DNA from: an uncultured Rhodospirillales bacterium
Lineage (GTDB): Bacteria > Pseudomonadota > Alphaproteobacteria > RF32 > CAG-239
Direction of reading: 5' to 3'
NCBI GenBank assembly: GCA_902778645.1
Contig: CACYYO010000009.1
Coordinates: forward strand, 1 to 48,502
Length of the DNA: 48,502 nt
Below are positions 8,418 through 16,602 of the stretch, one piece after another. How positions within the stretch are numbered: position 1 is the stretch's first letter; each line of letters begins with the position of its first letter. The notes under the pieces are model-generated. The model did not search any database. It was given only the letters and a program-made list of their open reading frames with translations, and was not told the DNA's origin. Position numbers and translations under genes: made by a program.

Positions 8418-9015
8418 AGTTAAGATACTTAATCAAATAAAAGCTGCCAAACAACAAAACCACAAAAGCAATTGTCAACTTTCCCAAGTGCTTTTCAATA
8501 AATGTTTTCATAGGCGCACCATAACGTTTCAAAAGGAAAGCGATAATAAAAAACCGCAATCCTCTTGCCAATATTGAAGCAACACCGAACACCCAAATAT
8601 TCAGCCCCAAAACACCGCTTGTAATTGTAATAACTTTATAAGGAAAAGGCGTCAGTCCGGCAATAAAGACTATCCAAGCCCCCCATTCATGATAATATTG
8701 GCTAAACCGCGCAAAAGCCTCTGTGTAGCCATAGAATGAGATTAAAGGCTTAGCAATATGCTCATAACCAAACATACCGATAGCATATCCGAAATAGCCG
8801 CCGATAACACTCGCCAACATTGCCCAACCGGCAATTCTCCAAGCCTGACGAGGTGTTGCCAAAACCATCGGAATAATCATAATATCCGGCGGGATAGGAA
8901 AAAAAGAACTCTCCGCAAATGCAACGGCAAACAGCCAATACATCGCCGTCGGACGCGCCGACAACTCCAGAACTTTATGATAAACAGAATGTATCCAATT
9001 ATTGATATGCAACAT
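8416..9015 (-). CDS. yqaA: YqaA/DedA-family membrane protein
   Basis: Inner-membrane protein of the SNARE-associated/DedA superfamily, YqaA branch. It has 199 residues with about five hydrophobic segments. Signatures are FAESSFFPIPPDIMIIPMVL near residue 33-52, GGYFGYAIG, and AGLTPFPYKVITITSGV with the re-entrant proline motif. DedA relatives are implicated in membrane homeostasis and lipid or peptide transport; a precise role for YqaA is not established. It lies 41 bases downstream of the receiver-like gene and probably shares its transcript. Confidence 0.88.
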   Translation of the reverse strand: MLHINNWIHSVYHKVLELSARPTAMYWLFAVAFAESSFFPIPPDIMIIPMVLATPRQAWRIAGWAMLASVIGGYFGYAIGMFGYEHIAKPLISFYGYTEAFARFSQYYHEWGAWIVFIAGLTPFPYKVITITSGVLGLNIWVFGVASILARGLRFFIIAFLLKRYGAPMKTFIEKHLGKLTIAFVVLLFGSFYLIKYLN

Positions 9016-9055
9016 TTATACCTCATTCACTACCAAACAAGGTATAACATATTCC

Positions 9056-9676
9056 TCAAATAAGCCTAGCTAAATTTTTAACTTGTTTGTAATTGTCCAC
9101 AAAAAAGATTTTATCATGCTGGATCTTCGGTTCAACTTTAGTACACTCATCATACGGCATATTAAGACAAATACATTTGGGATGATTTTTTTGCAAATAA
9201 TAACGAGCCGCATCAGCATCACTCACCTCAAAACAACTTAACTTCTGATGAACAATCGCCTCTTTTATTTTTTTATCTTTACTGAAACAGTTATCAATGA
9301 GCAACACATCATGCTCTTTATTACCTTTGCAATAACTTTCAATAATTTCATCAAAATCTTTCAGCGTATAAGGTTTTTCCTCATAATGCGCCACCCCGCG
9401 ATAACATCTGTCCAAATGTTTACCAAGCATCAGAACAGGCTTATGTAATTGATGGCGATATCGCTCCAAATAGTCGATAACCCGCGCATCTTGCGTGGCT
9501 TTTGCATCCATATCGAAAATTAAGACATCAGGCTGTAATTCTTGAGCATATCGCACAAATTTATAAACATTAGGGGTCGTAAAAACTAAATATCCTTTAT
9601 CCGACAATCTGACCGATTGTTCGTATAATAAATCCGTATCTTCGCTAAAAATACAAATTGTACCTGCCTTTACCAT
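9056..9676 (-). CDS. Tandem response-receiver-like protein, second domain degenerate
   Basis: The ATG at 9676 is chosen over an upstream TTG because GGAGAGAG lies 6 bases before it; this gives 206 residues. Residues about 1-108 resemble a receiver: acidic SEDTD near the start, LIFDMDA with a possible phosphoacceptor Asp, and EKPYTLKDF with the conserved Lys-Pro. Residues about 118-206 repeat the pattern (HDVLLIDNCFSKDKKIKEAI, then KCICLNMPYDE, then IFFVDN), but the phosphoacceptor position is Asn in LNMP. There is no output domain. It may be a phospho-signal adaptor or a pseudo-receiver pair. It sits between folD and yqaA, with no kinase beside it. The receiver-fold call is from pattern only. 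Confidence 0.6.
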   Translation of the reverse strand: MVKAGTICIFSEDTDLLYEQSVRLSDKGYLVFTTPNVYKFVRYAQELQPDVLIFDMDAKATQDARVIDYLERYRHQLHKPVLMLGKHLDRCYRGVAHYEEKPYTLKDFDEIIESYCKGNKEHDVLLIDNCFSKDKKIKEAIVHQKLSCFEVSDADAARYYLQKNHPKCICLNMPYDECTKVEPKIQHDKIFFVDNYKQVKNLARLI

Positions 9677-9728
9677 CACTCTCTCCACAACTGAATTTTG
9701 TAAAGAATGTAAGGGCAAATCAGCAAAT

Positions 9729-10574
9729 TTACAGACTATCTTTCTGTTTTAGATAAGCTGTATAGGTATTTTGCAAAAGCATCGCCACAGTCATCGGACC
9801 GACACCGCCGGGAACAGGTGTCAACGCTGCAGCAACTTCTTTAACATTCTCAAAATCAACATCGCCGACCAAGCGCCCATCTACTTTTGTAATCCCCACA
9901 TCAATAACAACGGCTCCCGGTTTTATCCATTCTTTTTTCACCAATCGTGGTTGACCGCAAGCCGCAACGACAATATCTGCTTTTTGAACCAAAGTCGGTA
10001 AATCAACCGTTTTTGAATGTGCAATTGTCACGGTACAATCCTCGTTTAGCAACAATGCTGCCATAGGTTTACCGACAATATTTGATCTTCCGATAACAAT
10101 GGCATGCTTACCTGTTAAATCAGACAAAACTGTCTTTATCAGTTTCAAAACACCTTGCGGTGTCGCCGATGCCCATGGCGCACTATTTTGCCACAGCGCA
10201 CCGCTCATAACCTGCTTAAAAGCATCCACATCCTTATCCGTACGAATAGCCTCCAAAATATGCCTTTCATGGAAGTGTTTAGGCAACGGCAACTGGACGA
10301 TAATCCCGTTAACCTCTCTCTCCATATTCAAGCGTTCAATAAGAGTCAAAACATCTGCCTCACTTGCATCTGCAGAGAAATGAAACAACTCACAAGCAAT
10401 TCCTACCTCTTGAGCCGCTTTTTGCTTGCTGGAAACATAGACGGCACTGGCCTCATTATCACCGACCCAAATAACCGCCAATTGAGGAGCAGCATGACAA
10501 TCTGATATCTTACCTTTTAACTCCTCTCGCAACTGTTTTGCAAAAAATTTACCATCTATAATATGCGCTGTCAT
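9729..10574 (-). CDS. folD: Methylenetetrahydrofolate dehydrogenase/cyclohydrolase FolD
   Basis: Bifunctional cytoplasmic enzyme interconverting methylene-, methenyl- and 10-formyl-tetrahydrofolate; it supplies one-carbon units for purines and formyl-Met, and links to ThyA at 25.9 kb. The 281 residues show AVYVSSKQKAA with the catalytic Tyr/Lys pair, GIIVQLPLPKH, the NADP-binding IGRSNIVGKPMAALLL and the C-terminal PVPGGVGPMTVAMLLQNT. Normal length. Its start overlaps the yggU stop by 4 bases (ATGA), indicating translational coupling in a yggT-yggU-folD operon. Confidence 0.97.
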   Translation of the reverse strand: MTAHIIDGKFFAKQLREELKGKISDCHAAPQLAVIWVGDNEASAVYVSSKQKAAQEVGIACELFHFSADASEADVLTLIERLNMEREVNGIIVQLPLPKHFHERHILEAIRTDKDVDAFKQVMSGALWQNSAPWASATPQGVLKLIKTVLSDLTGKHAIVIGRSNIVGKPMAALLLNEDCTVTIAHSKTVDLPTLVQKADIVVAACGQPRLVKKEWIKPGAVVIDVGITKVDGRLVGDVDFENVKEVAAALTPVPGGVGPMTVAMLLQNTYTAYLKQKDSL

Positions 10575-10888
10575 TCTTTCGCTCCTTCAACCAACATTTT
10601 AGCAACTTCAATCAAAAAAACTTGATTGCCTTTTATCTCCACCTTTTTATATCGATCAAGCTCTCCGCTGACAATTCTGCACTGTGACTTTGCAATGCTG
10701 AAGACCTTTGCAATAAAGTTAAGCAGTTCCTTATTAGCCTTACCTTTTTCCGGAACACTGACAACAGCAACTTTCAAAAACTCTTGACCATCGGCATCTG
10801 TAAAAATTCCGCTAAGACGACACGAAGACGAGTTAGGCGAAAGCCTAACTCGCAACAAAATTCCATTGTCGATACAATCATAAATCAC
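10571..10888 (-). CDS. yggU: DUF167/YggU family protein
   Basis: Small soluble protein of the YggU (DUF167) family, 105 residues. Diagnostic segments are LLRVRLSPNSSSCRLSGI near the start and VSVPEKGKANKELLNFIAK in the middle, followed by RIVSGELDRYKKVEI. The biochemical role is not established; the family commonly neighbours yggT, as here. It overlaps the yggT stop and the folD start by 4 bases each. Confidence 0.92.
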   Translation of the reverse strand: MIYDCIDNGILLRVRLSPNSSSCRLSGIFTDADGQEFLKVAVVSVPEKGKANKELLNFIAKVFSIAKSQCRIVSGELDRYKKVEIKGNQVFLIEVAKMLVEGAKE

Positions 10889-11187
10889 AGATTCAGATAT
10901 TCACTCAAATTATGCAAAATACGACTGATAAGCATGAGAATCAACAACAACGCAAACGGAGAAACATCAAGCCCGGCAAGTTTAGGTAATTTTGCCCCTA
11001 TTTTATCATAAACAGGCTTTGTTAATTGCTCCAAAACTTCCATTGTCTTTTTAGCATATTTATTATCAGCCTCTAAAATTTTGAAATGAATGAGCCAGTG
11101 CAAAACGATTTCAACCACAACAACCTTAAAGTAAATATCAGCCAACACAGCCAGCACAAAAATAAAAGGTTCTACAATAACACCCAT
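10885..11187 (-). CDS. yggT: YggT family membrane protein
   Basis: Short inner-membrane protein, 100 residues, with two hydrophobic segments (about 6-30 and 74-93) around a conserved amphipathic region including LTKPVYDKIGAKLP and LDVSPFALLLILMLI. Family members are linked to osmotic or septum functions in some bacteria, but no firm biochemical activity is known. First gene of the yggT-yggU-folD unit. Confidence 0.9.
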   Translation of the reverse strand: MGVIVEPFIFVLAVLADIYFKVVVVEIVLHWLIHFKILEADNKYAKKTMEVLEQLTKPVYDKIGAKLPKLAGLDVSPFALLLILMLISRILHNLSEYLNL

Positions 11188-11292
11188 GGAACATACTCCT
11201 CATTAAAATCCATGAAATAATATATAGAACAGAGGAAACAATTTAGCAACAGTTCTTTATGATGATACACAGAAAATAAAATACCTGTCTAC

Positions 11293-12267
11293 CTAATGAG
11301 ACCGACACGCAGCTAACTCCGACAAAAGTCTGAACTTATCCGCATCAAAAGCTCTTCTTTTTTGCACAACTTGGTTAGAAACACTGATACGACCACTCAA
11401 TAACTGTATTTTCCTTTGCACATCTTCTCTGGTCTCTTGGCTATGGCGAAGTCTTTCCAAACAAGAAACATAATCCCCGCCTGTTGCCCGTCCTGCCTCA
11501 GCCTCGTCACAGCGCTTCTGTTCTTCAAGCATTCGTTTATAAAAACTATAATTTTTATCAAATTCTTTATCTATTTTTTGCCTCATATCCAAAAGCTTCT
11601 GCCGTGCCCGAACATCAAAATCCAAGCTGTCCTTGTTTTTTTCAATTTTTTGTAAAACCTGCTCAACAATCTTAAGTTTTTCTGAGGCACTCTGCTTCTT
11701 TTTGCGCAATCCGAACCTAAATCTCCATTCTCGCTTAACCTCTTGTCTGGTTTTTGTTGAACGAAAAATTGCTCCTCGTAACTCACGCAAACACGACAAT
11801 TTAGCAAGCATTGTCTCCCGTCGCTTTTGAGCAAGCGGATTATCGCTTTTTTCATACAAAGCCAAACAAACTAACATATCAGATTCTCTTTGCCAGGAAT
11901 AATCCAAAAATTGCTTACGCTGCCCCATATCTGCGCGCGTAATCATTCCGTCATTCATATTATCAACAATATTCCTGGTTTCCTTTAGCCAAGTTGAACA
12001 TTCCTGCTGCCGAGCTGTCCCTCCTTTTGAATTCTCGATAGACTCAGCAATATCAAACAAAGAGATACCTAGCCGCTCCTTCCTTATTTCTCCTGCCATA
12101 ATTTTATCGACAACAGAATTCACGGTTGAGGAATCCGCAGTATTCAAATTTTGCCGAACAGCAACGGCAATAATCTCCCTTGGAGAGCGATTGCTTCGAG
12201 ATTCCGCTTCCAAAGTATCAAAAGTTTTCATATCTTTTGAGTTTTCAAGAGAATTGTCATTCAGCAT
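11293..12267 (-). CDS. Unknown charged coiled-coil protein
   Basis: I do not recognise this 324-residue protein. No signal peptide or membrane segment is visible. From about residue 115 it is rich in K, R, E and Q with long helical stretches likely to form coiled coils (SASEKLKIVEQVLQKIEKNK; KIDKEFDKNYSFYKRMLEEQ). A very basic patch, KREWRFRFGLRKKK, is near 187-200. The N-terminal third (SPREIIAVAVRQNLNT; VDKIMAGEIRKERLGISLFD) looks globular and helical. It is followed upstream by a TerB-like gene on the same strand, 20 bases away, so the two probably share a transcript. The start ATG has only a weak GGGG motif before it. Confidence 0.7.
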   Translation of the reverse strand: MLNDNSLENSKDMKTFDTLEAESRSNRSPREIIAVAVRQNLNTADSSTVNSVVDKIMAGEIRKERLGISLFDIAESIENSKGGTARQQECSTWLKETRNIVDNMNDGMITRADMGQRKQFLDYSWQRESDMLVCLALYEKSDNPLAQKRRETMLAKLSCLRELRGAIFRSTKTRQEVKREWRFRFGLRKKKQSASEKLKIVEQVLQKIEKNKDSLDFDVRARQKLLDMRQKIDKEFDKNYSFYKRMLEEQKRCDEAEAGRATGGDYVSCLERLRHSQETREDVQRKIQLLSGRISVSNQVVQKRRAFDADKFRLLSELAACRSH

Positions 12268-12287
12268 TTCAATACCCCATAAAAAAA

Positions 12288-12728
12288 TTAAACTTCTTCA
12301 AAAATAATCTTTCCCTGTTCTTTCCAAACAATATAATCAATAACCCAGCAACTGATGGCTTCTATCTTTTCAAGCTCCACTCCCATTGCCAAACCGATCC
12401 GTCCCAAAAGCAGCGTTTCTTCATCAGATAATTCATTATCTGTGTGCGCTAACAAACACAATTCTTTTATAATCTCAAAAGCGACTTGTCTGCTTTTAAT
12501 CGTCGACAAACCTTCCAAAATTTGTTCCTCATTCCAAGGATTGAAAATATAATTTTCTACATTCTCAGAAAGCCCTAAATCACGGGCAATCATACAAATA
12601 AAATCACGTTCGCCCGCATCAAAGTGCTCATCGATATGAGCCATTTTCACAAAAGCCTGCAAAAATGCCTCCTTTTGAGTATCTTGCAAATCAACCGTAC
12701 ACAACGCATTAAACCGAATATCAGGCAT
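12288..12728 (-). CDS. TerB-like helical protein
   Basis: The ATG at 12728 follows GAGGAG at ideal distance, giving 146 residues; an upstream in-frame start has no such site. Two repeated acidic helical motifs are seen, HIDEHFDAGERDFI (about 30-43) and HTDNELSDEETLLL (about 93-106), the pattern of TerB/DjlA-N domains, where the acidic residues bind metal in tellurite-resistance TerB. There is no other ter gene here, so a resistance role should not be assumed. Pairs with the coiled-coil gene downstream. Confidence 0.72.
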   Translation of the reverse strand: MPDIRFNALCTVDLQDTQKEAFLQAFVKMAHIDEHFDAGERDFICMIARDLGLSENVENYIFNPWNEEQILEGLSTIKSRQVAFEIIKELCLLAHTDNELSDEETLLLGRIGLAMGVELEKIEAISCWVIDYIVWKEQGKIIFEEV

Positions 12729-12905
12729 CAGAAACTCCTCTAACAAATTATAATTTGAGCATACCACCTACACGACAAAAATCCAATAAAAAATGAATTA
12801 AAAAATCAAAAATCGACAATATTTTAGCAAAATATGTAAATAGTATTTGAAAAAATCCTTAAATTAGCTTAAACTATAAAGATAATAATTATACGAGAAA
12901 CTAAA

Positions 12906-14237
12906 TTGAAGAAGAAATACTATATTAAAACATTCGGCTGCCAAATGAATGTTTACGATTCTCAAAGGATAGCCGGCATATTACAAACTCTAGGGTTTGA
13001 AGAGACATCCTCACAAACACAAGCCGATATTGTTATTTTTAATACCTGTCATATCAGAGAAAAGGCTGCAGAAAAGGTATTTTCTGACCTGGGACGTGCA
13101 CTGCTTATCAAAAACGAGCGCCTTGAGCAAGGAAAAGACACAATTATAGGTGTTTGCGGTTGCGTTGTTCAGGCAGAAGATGAACAAATAGCCAAGCGCG
13201 CACCATTTGTAGACTTTGCCACCGGTCCGCTTACTTACCACCGTATTCCGGAAATACTGGCAAAAATTTCCAGAAAAAAAGGAACTTCTGTCATTGATAC
13301 CGAATTTCCGGCCGAATCAAAATTTGACTTTTTACCCCAAAACGACTCTCAAGGGGCCTGTTCTTATCTTGCCATACAGGAGGGATGCAACAATTTCTGT
13401 ACCTACTGCGTTGTCCCTTATACGCGTGGCGTTGAGTACTCTCGCCCGGTTGCGGAAGTCATTAATGAGGCAAAACAACTTATATCGTCAGGAACACTTG
13501 AGCTTAATCTTCTCGGACAAAATGTTAACTCCTATCATGGTGAAGATGAACATGGTAAAGAGCGTAACCTCTCCTATTTACTGCAACGTCTGGCCGAATT
13601 AGACGGACTGAAAAGATTACGTTACACAACATCTTACCCTGCGGACATGACAGATGACTTAATTGCCTGTCACAAAAAAATCCCGCAACTCATGCCTTAT
13701 TTGCACCTGCCGATTCAATCCGGCTCTAACACGATTCTCAAAGCCATGAACCGCCGTCACAGCAAAGACGACTATCTGCGTATTATAGATAAATTAAAAC
13801 AAGCCAATCCGCAAATAGGCATGTCTTCCGACTTCATCGTCGGTTTCCCCGGTGAAACCGAAAAAGATTTTCAGGACACCCTCGATGTCGTCAAATATGT
13901 CGGCTACATTCAAGCCTTTTCTTTCAAATACAGCAAGCGTCCGGGGACACCGGCTGCCGTTATGCCGCACCAGATAGAAGAAAAAGTCAAGAAAGAACGT
14001 CTGCAAATTTTGCAAGATTTACTCTTTTCATATCAGGATAAATTCAATCAATCATGCGTTGGTAAAGTCATGCCCGTTTTATTTGAAAGTAAGGGTCGAC
14101 ACAGCGGTCAGCTTATCGGCAGAACCCCGTATATGCAAAATTTACACGCTCCATTGAGCAAAGATAACCTAAACAAAATTATTGAGATTAAAATAACAGA
14201 AGCAACAACAAATTCCCTTAGCGGAGAAGCTATTTAA
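12906..14237 (+). CDS. miaB: tRNA-2-methylthio-N6-isopentenyladenosine synthase MiaB
   Basis: Radical-SAM methylthiotransferase modifying A37 of tRNAs that read UNN codons. The 443 residues have the UPF0004 N-terminal domain with cluster cysteines (TFGCQMN C12, FNTCHIREKA C48, GVCGC at 82-86), the radical-SAM triad CNNFCTYC (C161, C165, C168) and a C-terminal TRAM domain (about 375-440). The start is TTG at 12906: no ATG lies before the essential QMNVYDS segment, and the frame upstream is short. GAGAAA lies upstream as a weak ribosome binding site. It heads the miaB-phoH-ybeY-corC-lnt series conserved in alphaproteobacteria. Confidence 0.96.
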   Translation: MKKKYYIKTFGCQMNVYDSQRIAGILQTLGFEETSSQTQADIVIFNTCHIREKAAEKVFSDLGRALLIKNERLEQGKDTIIGVCGCVVQAEDEQIAKRAPFVDFATGPLTYHRIPEILAKISRKKGTSVIDTEFPAESKFDFLPQNDSQGACSYLAIQEGCNNFCTYCVVPYTRGVEYSRPVAEVINEAKQLISSGTLELNLLGQNVNSYHGEDEHGKERNLSYLLQRLAELDGLKRLRYTTSYPADMTDDLIACHKKIPQLMPYLHLPIQSGSNTILKAMNRRHSKDDYLRIIDKLKQANPQIGMSSDFIVGFPGETEKDFQDTLDVVKYVGYIQAFSFKYSKRPGTPAAVMPHQIEEKVKKERLQILQDLLFSYQDKFNQSCVGKVMPVLFESKGRHSGQLIGRTPYMQNLHAPLSKDNLNKIIEIKITEATTNSLSGEAI

Positions 14238-14253
14238 TCAGGAGGTAAAGACT

Positions 14254-15204
14254 ATGGCTGAACTTAATTTTGAACTATTCAACAATCAACTCATACAGCA
14301 GTTGGTAGGTCCGCAAGATTCCAATCTCAAACTGATTGAGCAGATGATTAACGTTGAAATAGGCTCCTTTGGTAACCAAATCACCATCAGCGGAGATAAG
14401 GAGGCTATCGCACAAGCCAAAAATGCCATTGAATTACTTTACAACAAAGTCAGTCGAGGCATAGACATCAACGAACAAGAAGTCAAAGCCGCTCTGAGAA
14501 TGTGTGGTGACGGACGCGAAATGGAAGTTTCACAAAACTTGAGCGAGTTGGTCTTAAAGACTAAAAAACGCCACATTTATCCACGTTCTGCAACCCAAGC
14601 CCAATACATTCAGGAAATGATGAAAAATGAGCTGGTCTTCGGCTTAGGACCTGCCGGTACCGGTAAAACCTACTTAGCCGTTGCTTTGGCCGTATCAATG
14701 ATGTTGGAAGGAAAAATTGATAAAATTATTCTTTCCCGTCCGGCAGTTGAAGCCGGTGAAAACTTAGGCTTTTTACCGGGTGACTTAAAAGATAAAGTTG
14801 ATCCGTATTTACGTCCGCTGTATGATGCCTTGTACGAAATGTTGCCGGCTGAACAGGTCGATAAAAAACTGGCTATCGGTGAAATTGAAATTGCACCACT
14901 CGCCTTCATGCGTGGCCGCACCCTATCAAATGCCTTTGTCATCTTGGATGAAGCCCAAAACACTACACCTATGCAAATGAAGATGTTTTTAACACGTCTG
15001 GGCGAAAATTCCCGCATGGTTGTCAACGGCGACCTCAGCCAGGTTGACTTGCCACGTGGCGTTATTTCCGGTCTCAAAGACGCCATGGATACCCTGACCC
15101 GTATCAACGGCATCAGCTCTGTTACCTTTAATGCCAACGATGTCGTCCGTCATGGTTTGGTTGCCAAGATTGTAAAGGCTTATGAAGATAAAAAACATGA
15201 TTAA
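14254..15204 (+). CDS. phoH: PhoH-like ATPase
   Basis: Cytoplasmic P-loop ATPase/RNA-linked protein. The 316 residues hold an N-terminal KH-like region (about 1-100), Walker A GPAGTGKT near 130, LSRPAVEAGENLGFLPGDL, and Walker B FVILDEAQNTT. AGGAGG precedes the ATG with good spacing. Members next to ybeY are thought to act with it in ribosome and RNA maturation; the exact reaction is unsettled. The end overlaps ybeY. Confidence 0.94.
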   Translation: MAELNFELFNNQLIQQLVGPQDSNLKLIEQMINVEIGSFGNQITISGDKEAIAQAKNAIELLYNKVSRGIDINEQEVKAALRMCGDGREMEVSQNLSELVLKTKKRHIYPRSATQAQYIQEMMKNELVFGLGPAGTGKTYLAVALAVSMMLEGKIDKIILSRPAVEAGENLGFLPGDLKDKVDPYLRPLYDALYEMLPAEQVDKKLAIGEIEIAPLAFMRGRTLSNAFVILDEAQNTTPMQMKMFLTRLGENSRMVVNGDLSQVDLPRGVISGLKDAMDTLTRINGISSVTFNANDVVRHGLVAKIVKAYEDKKHD

Positions 15205-15712
15205 TACCGAACTAAATCTCAGTATTAATGAACCTAAATGGGAACAGCTTTTGCCTGATGTTTTTCAAACGGCGGAAAAAGTTGTCTCACAAACAGTATC
15301 ATTTATTGCATCTCAAGAGCCCTTAGCCTTTTTTGATTCTGAGAAAACGCTCAGTTTCAACTTATGCTTAAGTGATGACCAAGAAGTTCATACTCTCAAC
15401 AAAGAGTTTCGTCATATGGATAAACCGACAAACGTTTTATCTTTTGCCAACATAGATGATCCTGATTTTTCCCAAATGTCTCAGCAACCAACGATTGAAA
15501 TGGGAGATATAATCATCGCTTTGCAAACTTTGCAAAATGAAGCTGATATCAAGCAGATCTCACTGCATAATCATTTTTGCCATTTGTTAACGCATGGCGT
15601 GCTACACTTACTGGGCTATGATCATATAATTGATGAAGAAGCTGAGCATATGGAAGATTTAGAAATCAAAATACTGGATTTATTCAACATTGATAACCCC
15701 TATAAGGAGTAA
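15182..15712 (+). CDS. ybeY: Endoribonuclease YbeY
   Basis: Metal-dependent RNase acting in 16S rRNA 3' end maturation and ribosome quality control. The signature HGVLHLLGYDHIIDEEA gives the three zinc-ligand histidines. With the first ATG (15182) it has 176 residues and overlaps phoH by 23 bases. A second in-frame ATG at 15197 (residue 6) is also possible; neither has a well-spaced ribosome binding site, so coupling to phoH translation is likely. Confidence 0.95.
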   Translation: MKIKNMINTELNLSINEPKWEQLLPDVFQTAEKVVSQTVSFIASQEPLAFFDSEKTLSFNLCLSDDQEVHTLNKEFRHMDKPTNVLSFANIDDPDFSQMSQQPTIEMGDIIIALQTLQNEADIKQISLHNHFCHLLTHGVLHLLGYDHIIDEEAEHMEDLEIKILDLFNIDNPYKE

Positions 15713-15720
15713 ACATAACC

Positions 15721-16602
15721 ATGCCAGATGACATACATCCGCATAAACTTTTCTGTAGTCTGAAAAACATCTTCAAACATCGCGATAAAGAAGATGTTCG
15801 CGAAACGCTGGAGGATCTGATTGAAGAAGCCGGCACCCAGGGAGAAGAAGCCATCAGTGAACATGAGCAACTGCTCTTAAATAACGTTTTAGACCTGAAA
15901 GATAAAAAATGTTGTCATGCCATGGTACCGAGATCCGATATCATCGCTTTTCACAAAGACGGCACTGTCGGAGATTTAGCAGAACTGATGTTAGCTAAGG
16001 GACACTCTCGTATTCCGATTTATGGCGATTCTCTGGATGATATTGTCGGCATTGTCCATATCATCGACCTGGCCAAGAGTTTACTCAAAGGCAATAGAGA
16101 GACACCTGTCAAAGATATTCTCTGCCGAGAAGTCCATTTTATTGCACCGGATATTGAAATTTTGGATCTGCTCAAAGATATGCAGTCCAATAAAATTCAT
16201 ATGTCTATCGTGATTGATGAGTATGGCTGCGTCGATGGTCTGGTAACTATTGAAGATTTGCTTGAAGAAATCGTTGGCAACATCGAAGATGAATACGATT
16301 ACGAGGAGAAACACAGCATTAAGCCGCAAGGAAACGGTTATTTAGCAGACGCTCGCGCTGAATTATCTGAAATTAAAACCACAACCGGTATCGACCTTAT
16401 CACGGAAGACGATGTCGAAGAAACCCCGATTGACACATTAGGGGGCTATGTTTTTCAGCTGGCACAGAAAATTCCCGGCAAAGGTGAAGTCATCACCAAT
16501 GCCGACGGCGTTCAATTCAAAATTATTGACGTAGACCCGATTCGTATCAAAAAAATCCTCATCACCAAACCACGTAACCCGGACAATGTTCAACAGGCTT
16601 AA
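15721..16602 (+). CDS. corC: CorC/HlyC-type CBS-domain protein
   Basis: Cytoplasmic protein of the CorC family (293 residues). It has paired CBS domains (about 65-190, including MVPRSDIIAFHKDGTVGDL and IDEYGCVDGLVTIEDLLEEI) and a C-terminal CorC_HlyC transporter-associated domain (about 205-285, TPIDTLGGYVFQLAQKIPGK). There is no membrane DUF21 domain, so it is the soluble form. It is linked to magnesium/cobalt efflux in enterics; the role in alphaproteobacteria is less clear. AAGGAG overlaps the ybeY stop. It ends 17 bases inside lnt. Confidence 0.92.
   Translation: MPDDIHPHKLFCSLKNIFKHRDKEDVRETLEDLIEEAGTQGEEAISEHEQLLLNNVLDLKDKKCCHAMVPRSDIIAFHKDGTVGDLAELMLAKGHSRIPIYGDSLDDIVGIVHIIDLAKSLLKGNRETPVKDILCREVHFIAPDIEILDLLKDMQSNKIHMSIVIDEYGCVDGLVTIEDLLEEIVGNIEDEYDYEEKHSIKPQGNGYLADARAELSEIKTTTGIDLITEDDVEETPIDTLGGYVFQLAQKIPGKGEVITNADGVQFKIIDVDPIRIKKILITKPRNPDNVQQA

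Noticed and set aside
12848-12876. Promoter for miaB (TTGAAA ... TAAACT)
   Set aside because: The match is weak and the region is so AT-rich that several equal candidates exist.
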